Shown here: positions 1-4,613 of the stretch, piece after piece
How the letters are laid out: each line of letters begins with the position of its first letter
Numbering within the stretch: position 1 is the stretch's first letter
From: UBA1431 sp049324235
GTDB taxonomy: Bacteria > Bacillota > Clostridia > Christensenellales > UBA1431
NCBI GenBank assembly: GCA_049324235.1
Contig: JBMOLJ010000075.1
Coordinates: 1 to 7,543, forward strand
Direction of reading: 5' to 3'
Length of the DNA: 7,543 nucleotides
Made by a program: the position numbers and the translations under genes
Notes under the pieces: model-generated
The model's input: the letters and a program-made list of their open reading frames with translations, nothing else
What the model was told of the DNA's origin: nothing
Databases searched by the model: none

Positions 1-257
1 CCCTGCTTGAGCTGCAGCGCAAGCCGCGCCGCCGCCTTGGACGTCTTTGCGAGCGCGAGCACCCCGCCGACCGGCCTGTCCAGCCGGTGGACGAGCGCCA
101 AAAAAACGTTGCCGGGCTTTTGATAACGCTCCTTCAAGTCCTCTTTGAGGAGCGTGAGCATATCCTCGTCGCCCGAGCTGTCTTCCTGTACGCCTATATT
201 ACAGGGTTTTTCCACCACCAGCAGATGGTTGTCCTCATAGATGATATGTATGTCCAT
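1..257 (-). CDS. RluA-family RNA pseudouridine synthase, N-terminal part (cut by window edge)
   Basis: Predicted to isomerise uridine to pseudouridine in rRNA or tRNA in the cytoplasm. 85 complete codons are visible, starting MDIHIIYEDNHLLVVEKP, the usual opening strand pattern of the RluA catalytic domain. The catalytic motif is HRLDRPVGGVL, with the conserved Asp at residue 60; the more familiar form is HRLDxxTSG, so the T-S positions read V-G here. This variant occurs in some Bacillota paralogues, and the exact target base cannot be told. The ATG lies 7 bp after the methyltransferase stop. The nearest purine-rich stretch (GGGAGG, inside the end of the methyltransferase gene) is about 15 nt upstream, so translation is probably coupled to the upstream gene. 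No N-terminal S4 domain precedes the catalytic domain. The C-terminal part lies beyond the left edge. Confidence 0.87.
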   Translation of the reverse strand, partial: MDIHIIYEDNHLLVVEKPCNIGVQEDSSGDEDMLTLLKEDLKERYQKPGNVFLALVHRLDRPVGGVLALAKTSKAAARLALQLKQ

Positions 258-264
258 GCGTTTC

Positions 265-1140
265 TTATTCCGCCTCCCATCGTCCCGCCGCGCCGCAGGG
301 CAGCACCAGGCCGTTTTCCTTTACAGGCAGCCCGATATGCCGCGCCTCGATGCGCCCCTTATGCCGCGCGCCCACCGTAAGCTTGAGGATGTTCTCGAGT
401 ACGACCGGCGAAAGGCCGGTCGTATACGAATTAATGATGAAAAACAGCGGGGCATCGGCTAAAATGGGCATGCAGGCCTCCACCAGATCAAACAGCTTTT
501 CCTCCAGCTTCCACATCTCCTTGTCCGGCCCGCGGCCATACGACGGCGGGTCCATCACAATACCGTGGTAGGCTCGCCCACGCCGCTGTTCCCTGAGCAC
601 GAACTTAAAACAGTCGTCCACGATAAAGCGGACGGGTTTATCCTGCAATCCCGATTCTGTAAGATTATCCTTGGCCCACGCGACCATGCCCTTCGCCGCG
701 TCCACATGCACGACCTCATGCGCGCCCGCCTGCGCACATGCAAGGGTTGCTCCGCCGGTATACGCGAACAGGTTCAATATGCGCGCCTGCCGCTTCGCTC
801 CCCGTATTTTATGCGCCATGAAGTCCCAGTTCACGGCCTGCTCGGGAAAGAGGCCGGTGTGCTTGAACCCCGTCGGACGCACGATGAACGTCAGCCCCTT
901 ATAGCGCACGCGCCACTGTTCAGGGAGTCTGTGCAGCGTCTCCCAGTGCCCGCCGCCGCTCGCGCTGCGGTGGTAATGCGCGTGCACTTTTACGCGCGGA
1001 ACATCGCCGAATTCCATGGGCCAGATTGCCTGCGGATCGGGGCGCAGCAATACATACTGGCCCCAGCGCTCCAGCTTTTCCCCGCCGCCCGCGTTCAATA
1101 CTTCATAGTCTTTCCAATGATCCGATAACCAAATACTCAT
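265..1140 (-). CDS. class I SAM-dependent methyltransferase, RlmI/RlmK-like (probable RNA methyltransferase)
   Basis: A complete 291-residue protein. The SAM-binding motif I is NLFAYTGGATLACAQAGA (about residues 123-140), followed by an acidic strand end, VHVDAAK, with Asp147. Motif IV is DPPSYGRGP (about 197-205), the form found in COG1092 enzymes such as the rRNA methyltransferases RlmI and RlmK. The N-terminal 90 residues carry a family-typical block (KLERWG, RPDPQAIWP), and no PUA domain precedes the catalytic core, unlike RlmI. The methylated base and substrate RNA cannot be assigned from sequence. The ATG is 7 bp after the ileS stop. Its Shine-Dalgarno AGGA (1146-1149) overlaps that stop codon and has a 5-nt spacer, which fits co-transcription and coupling with ileS. 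The stop is 7 bp before the pseudouridine synthase start. Confidence 0.87.
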   Translation of the reverse strand: MSIWLSDHWKDYEVLNAGGGEKLERWGQYVLLRPDPQAIWPMEFGDVPRVKVHAHYHRSASGGGHWETLHRLPEQWRVRYKGLTFIVRPTGFKHTGLFPEQAVNWDFMAHKIRGAKRQARILNLFAYTGGATLACAQAGAHEVVHVDAAKGMVAWAKDNLTESGLQDKPVRFIVDDCFKFVLREQRRGRAYHGIVMDPPSYGRGPDKEMWKLEEKLFDLVEACMPILADAPLFFIINSYTTGLSPVVLENILKLTVGARHKGRIEARHIGLPVKENGLVLPCGAAGRWEAE

Positions 1141-1147
1141 ATTTATC

Positions 1148-4100
1148 CTATAACCGCGTGATTCCCAGCGTCACGTCCTGGCCGTTGATATCCCATTCCT
1201 TTACGGCCGCCGCGCCGTCAAGACCCTGCGTGACGCTGTCCGCAAGCACTTCCCCGCAGATAGTGTTCCCGAACTTCTCCATGATTTTCGCGATTACATC
1301 CGTGCCCTGATAATAAAGCGCGACGTGGTCTGTCACTTCAAAGCCGGCTTCCTTGCGCATGGTCTGCACCTTGCTCACGATCTCGCGCATGTACCCCTCT
1401 TCCTGAAGCTCGGGCGTGATGTTCGTGTCCAGCACCACGCTCACGCCGTACTCGGTCTCGCCGACGAAGCCTTCCTTGCGAACGGTCTCGATGAGCACGT
1501 CTTCTTTTGAGAGTTCAATCTGCGTACCGTTTATTTCAAACGCATACGGTTTCCCGGTCTCCAGTAAACCGACTACGGCGGCGCCGTCCACGCTATTGAG
1601 ATGCGCCTTGATGGCCGGCAGCAGCTTCCCGTAGCGCGGCCCCAGCGTCTTCAACTGCGGCTTTATCCTGAAGTCCATGAACGCGCGCGCGTCGCCGGTG
1701 AACACCACGCGCCGGATATTGAGTTCCTGCGCCACGATCGACAGCGTTTCGCCGGTCAGGCCGTCTACGCCCTGCACATACATCGTGGAGAGCGGCTGTC
1801 TGTTCTTTATCCCGGACGTGTTCCTGCATGCACGCCCCAGCGTCACCACCGCCAGCACAGCCTCCATATTCTTTTCCAGCGCAGCGTCGACGCGCGCTTT
1901 GTCGCACATCGGGAAGTCGCACAGATGCACGCTCTCGGGCGCGCCGGGGTCGATGGCCCGCACCAGATTCTGGTATATCTCCTCCGCAATGAACGGGACG
2001 AACGGCGCGCTCAGCCTGGTGACGGTTTCCAGCACGGTATAAAGCGTCATGAACGCCGCTTTTTTGTCCTCGGACAGCACGCTGCCCCAGTACCGTTCGC
2101 GGCCCCGGCGTACATACCAGTTGGAAAGCTCGTCGACAAGCGCGCTCAGCTCTCGCGCCGCCTCGGTGATATGGTAGTTTCGCAAATAATCGTCCACCGC
2201 GCGGGCTGTACTGTTCAGCCGTGAGAGGATCCAGCGGTCCATCACCGAAAGCGCGCAATCGTTGATATCGTATTCCCTGGCGTTGAACCCGTCGATCGAT
2301 GCGTAGAGTACGTAGAAAGCATAGGTATTCCACAGCGTGCCCATGAACTTGCGCTGGCCTTCAGATACCGCTTCATCCGAATACCGGCAGGGCAGCCAGG
2401 GCATAGACGTTGTGTAGAAGTACCAGCGCACGGCGTCCGCGCCCTGGTTGTTCAGCACGTGCCACGGGTCGACCACGTTGCCCTTGTGTTTGGACATCTT
2501 CTGCCCGTCCTTGTCCTGCACGTGCCCCAGTACGATGCAGTTTTCAAACGACACCTTCTCGAACAGGCAGGTGGAGATAGCCATGAGCGTGTAGAACCAC
2601 CCGCGCGTCTGGTCTACGGCCTCGCTGATGAAGTTTGCCGGATAGCGCTTTTTGAATTCCTCCTGGTTTTCAAACGGGTAATGCCACTGCGCAAAGGGCA
2701 TGGCCCCCGAATCGTACCAGCAGTCGATGACCTCGCTCACGCGGCGCATCGCGCCGCCGCACGCCGGACAAACAAGCTCGACGCGGTCGATGTACGGTTT
2801 GTGCAGTTCTATCTCGTCAAACGGCTCGGTGCTCATCTGCTTGAGTTCCGCGATGGAGCCGATCACGTGGATGTTGCCGCATTCGCATTCCCATACGGGC
2901 AGCGGCGTCCCCCAGTACCGCTCCCTCGAAAGGCCCCAGTCCACGACGTTCTCAAGGAAGTTCCCCATGCGCCCTGCCTTGATATGCTCGGGCAGCCAGT
3001 TGATGCTCTCGTTGTTCTCTAAAAGCTTATCTCTCAGCGCCGTCATGCGGATGAACCACGTCGAACGCGCATAGTACAGAAGCGGCGTATCGCAGCGCCA
3101 GCAGAACGGGTAGCTGTGCATATATTCCATGCCCTTATACAACAGGCCTGCGGCATCCAAAGCCTTTGCGATGTGCTTGTCCGCCTCTTTCACGAACATG
3201 CCCGTCCAGGGGGTTCCCTCTTTAAAATTGCCGCGCTCGTCCACCCATTGCACAAACGGCAGGCCAAACGCGTTGCATACCCGCGCGTCATCCTCGCCGA
3301 ACGCGGGCGCCATGTGCACGATACCGCTGCCGTCCTCCAGCGTGACGAAGGGGTCGTACACCACGAACCACGCCTTCTTGTCAGCGGTCTGGAAGTCGAA
3401 GAGCGGCAGGTATTCCAGTCCGAATAAGTCTTTACCCTTCCTGCTCCACAGGATTTTTGCGTCCTCCCCCAGCACCTTTTCCACAAGCGCTCCGGCAAGT
3501 ATCAGCTTTTCGCCGCTTAATTCCGCGCACACATACTCTTCCCTGGGGTTCACGCAGAGGGCCACGTTGGAAGGCAGCGTCCAGGGCGTGGTCGTCCAGG
3601 CCAGCAGATAGGTGTTTTCCTCATCTTTAACCCTGAATTTCACAAAAAGTGAATCCTCAGTGACGTCCTGGTACCCCTGCGCCACCTCGTGCGAGGACAG
3701 CGCCGTACCGCAGCGCGGGCAATAGGGCACCACCTTGTGCCCCTTATATAAAAGCCCCTTTTCGTGGATCCTCTTGAGCGACCACCAGACAGACTCGATA
3801 TAGTCGTTTTCGTAGGTGATATACGGGTTTTCCATGTCGGCCCAGAAACCGACGCGGTCGCTCATGCGCTCCCATTCTTCCTTGTACTTCCACACGGATT
3901 TCTTGCACGCGGCGATGAAATCCTCCACGCCGTGCGCCTCGATCTGCTCCTTGCCGTCCAGACCGAGCTGCTTTTCCACTTCCAGCTCCACCGGAAGCCC
4001 GTGCGTGTCCCAGCCTGCCTTCCGCAAGACGTCGTAGCCTTTCATGAACCAGTAGCGCGGGATGAGGTCCTTGATGCAGCGCGTGAGAATATGCCCGATA

Positions 4101-4264
4101 TGCGGCCGCCCGTTCGCGGTGGGCGGCCCGTCGTAAAAGGTGAAAGGCTCTGCGCCCTGCCGCGCCTTGTTGCATTTTTCGAATATGCGGTTTTCCTGCC
4201 AGAATTTAAGCACGTTTTGCTCGCGCTCCACAAAGTTGAGGCTGGATTCGACTTTCCTATGCAT
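1148..4264 (-). CDS. ileS: isoleucyl-tRNA synthetase, type 2 (IleRS2)
   Basis: Charges tRNA-Ile with isoleucine in the cytoplasm. The 1038-residue class I synthetase is complete. The HIGH signature is PHIGH at residues 54-58, and the KMSKS-type loop is KMSKHKGN at 589-596. The CP1 editing domain carries the TTTPWTLPSN segment (about 224-233) and GIVHMAPAFGEDD (314-326), used to hydrolyse Val-tRNA-Ile. Cys pairs that may bind zinc occur at 182/185, 388/391, 460/462 and 499/502. The anticodon-binding helical domain follows (WNTYAFYVLY from about 645, then NWYVRRGRERYW). The C-terminus has a type 2 tail and lacks the terminal Cys4 zinc finger of type 1 bacterial IleRS. Length, YDGPPTANGRPHIGH and the KMSKHKGN loop fit the eukaryote-like type 2 group, which as a family tends to resist mupirocin. 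The ATG follows a strong GGAGG with a 7-nt gap and is preceded by an Ile T-box. It is probably first in an operon with the methyltransferase and pseudouridine synthase. Confidence 0.97.
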   Translation of the reverse strand: MHRKVESSLNFVEREQNVLKFWQENRIFEKCNKARQGAEPFTFYDGPPTANGRPHIGHILTRCIKDLIPRYWFMKGYDVLRKAGWDTHGLPVELEVEKQLGLDGKEQIEAHGVEDFIAACKKSVWKYKEEWERMSDRVGFWADMENPYITYENDYIESVWWSLKRIHEKGLLYKGHKVVPYCPRCGTALSSHEVAQGYQDVTEDSLFVKFRVKDEENTYLLAWTTTPWTLPSNVALCVNPREEYVCAELSGEKLILAGALVEKVLGEDAKILWSRKGKDLFGLEYLPLFDFQTADKKAWFVVYDPFVTLEDGSGIVHMAPAFGEDDARVCNAFGLPFVQWVDERGNFKEGTPWTGMFVKEADKHIAKALDAAGLLYKGMEYMHSYPFCWRCDTPLLYYARSTWFIRMTALRDKLLENNESINWLPEHIKAGRMGNFLENVVDWGLSRERYWGTPLPVWECECGNIHVIGSIAELKQMSTEPFDEIELHKPYIDRVELVCPACGGAMRRVSEVIDCWYDSGAMPFAQWHYPFENQEEFKKRYPANFISEAVDQTRGWFYTLMAISTCLFEKVSFENCIVLGHVQDKDGQKMSKHKGNVVDPWHVLNNQGADAVRWYFYTTSMPWLPCRYSDEAVSEGQRKFMGTLWNTYAFYVLYASIDGFNAREYDINDCALSVMDRWILSRLNSTARAVDDYLRNYHITEAARELSALVDELSNWYVRRGRERYWGSVLSEDKKAAFMTLYTVLETVTRLSAPFVPFIAEEIYQNLVRAIDPGAPESVHLCDFPMCDKARVDAALEKNMEAVLAVVTLGRACRNTSGIKNRQPLSTMYVQGVDGLTGETLSIVAQELNIRRVVFTGDARAFMDFRIKPQLKTLGPRYGKLLPAIKAHLNSVDGAAVVGLLETGKPYAFEINGTQIELSKEDVLIETVRKEGFVGETEYGVSVVLDTNITPELQEEGYMREIVSKVQTMRKEAGFEVTDHVALYYQGTDVIAKIMEKFGNTICGEVLADSVTQGLDGAAAVKEWDINGQDVTLGITRL

Positions 4265-4271
4265 ATAGTTT

Positions 4272-4276
4272 CCTCC
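4272..4276 (-). promoter_or_regulatory. Shine-Dalgarno site of ileS
   Basis: GGAGG on the minus strand, 7 nt before the ileS ATG. It lies downstream of the T-box terminator, so it is transcribed only after readthrough. It fixes the ileS start at 4264. Confidence 0.85.
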
Positions 4277-4300
4277 AAACGGTTCGTACGGATAATTTAC

Positions 4301-4337
4301 AAAAATAAAAGCCTTCCGTATAGGACGAAAGGCTTTT
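4301..4337 (-). terminator. T-box intrinsic terminator upstream of ileS
   Basis: On the minus strand a 13-bp stem (AAAAGCCUUUCGU with ACGGAAGGCUUUU, one U-G wobble) closes a 5-nt loop, CCUAU, and is followed by AUUUUU. The 5' arm maps to 4325-4337 and the 3' arm to 4307-4319. The CGU of the 5' arm and the CCUAU loop are the bases needed for the competing antiterminator, so the two folds exclude each other. Confidence 0.93.
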
Positions 4338-4362
4338 TAAGCTGTTTCGCGGTACCACCTAT
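4320..4362 (-). promoter_or_regulatory. T-box antiterminator with UGGUACC tRNA-acceptor bulge
   Basis: The minus strand reads AUAGG-UGGUACC-GCG. AUAGG (4358-4362) pairs with CCUAU (4320-4324), and GCG (4348-4350) pairs with CGU (4325-4327, one G-U), leaving the canonical 7-nt bulge UGGUACC (4351-4357). UGGU complements ACCA, that is, discriminator base A73 plus CCA, as expected for tRNA-Ile. The 3' strand of this helix is shared with the terminator arm and loop. Confidence 0.92.
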
Positions 4363-4543
4363 TTTGGCGCTTTGATTATAAAGCGCCCCGCTCTGATGCA
4401 CTGTAACGGCGGCAAACCGGCAGGGCCTACTTTTTTTCGGCCGTGCAGCTTGGGAGCGATACGCGCTTTCGTTCGCCGGCAGGCTCGCACCATTCCCGCC
4501 TCGCTGCTTAACAAACCGTGAAAACGCGCTTCTCCTTCATCGC

Positions 4544-4564
4544 CTGTATACTACTTCTATACAG
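4544..4564 (-). repeat. perfect 7-bp inverted repeat at the predicted 5' end of the ileS transcript
   Basis: CTGTATA and TATACAG flank a 7-nt spacer (GAAGTAG on the minus strand). The promoter 7 nt upstream would start transcription at about 4563-4565, so the RNA would open with this hairpin, directly before T-box stem I. It could stabilise the 5' end or keep it from disturbing stem I, or in DNA form it could be an operator. The inverted repeat is seen directly; its function is inference. Confidence 0.6.
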
Positions 4565-4570
4565 ACTATT

Positions 4571-4599
4571 ATTATAGGTGAGCAAACGTCTTTTGTAAA
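4571..4599 (-). promoter_or_regulatory. sigma-A type promoter of ileS
   Basis: The minus strand carries TTTACA (4594-4599, one base off TTGACA), exactly 17 bp, then TATAAT (4571-4576, a perfect -10). The start site would fall near 4564. It lies 15 bp beyond the tldD-tldE stop and directly upstream of the T-box leader, as expected for an independently transcribed ileS operon. Confidence 0.85.
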
Positions 4600-4608
4600 C
4601 CCGTTTGC
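4582..4608. repeat. 7-bp inverted repeat straddling the ileS -35 element
   Basis: GCAAACG (4582-4588) and CGTTTGC (4602-4608) are exact inverted copies separated by 13 bp; the loop contains the -35 hexamer. As RNA from the upstream gene it would make a weak hairpin without a U-tract, so it is a poor terminator. As DNA it could be an operator. Chance occurrence is also possible. Confidence 0.35.
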
Positions 4609-4613
4609 GTTTA

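Larger units (their letters stand above)
4301..4564 (-). promoter_or_regulatory. isoleucine T-box riboswitch leader of ileS
   Basis: A T-box leader senses uncharged tRNA by pairing with its anticodon and its free CCA end, and then permits readthrough. Stem I begins near GAUGAAGGAGAAG (about 4530-4542). Its helix GCGC..UUUC..GUUUG pairs with CGAAC-GAAA-GCGC. The apical part AGCGAG-GCGGGAAUGGUGCGAG-CCUGCC resembles the conserved AG-bulge and distal loop of known T-boxes. The likely specifier is AUC (Ile) at 4458-4460, in the context GUAUCGCUC just 3' of the GCGC helix. A stem II region with UGCAC/GUGCA outer pairing follows, then an 8-bp stem III, GGCGCUUU/AAAGCGCC (4366-4387), then the T-box and terminator. 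The AUC call agrees with the downstream gene. Base pairing at the foot of stem I is not fully resolved by eye. Confidence 0.93.

Noticed and set aside
565..1128. A 187-codon plus-strand frame
   Set aside because: It is antisense to the methyltransferase, with no Shine-Dalgarno and no recognisable domain.
1593..2333. A 246-codon minus-strand frame inside ileS
   Set aside because: It is an out-of-frame shadow of ileS; the product is Arg/Gly/Ala-rich and low in order-promoting patterns, and the ileS frame is intact across it.
4582..4608. Intrinsic terminator for tldD-tldE
   Set aside because: The hairpin has only 7 bp with a 13-nt loop and no U-tract follows it on the minus strand, so I list it only as an inverted repeat.
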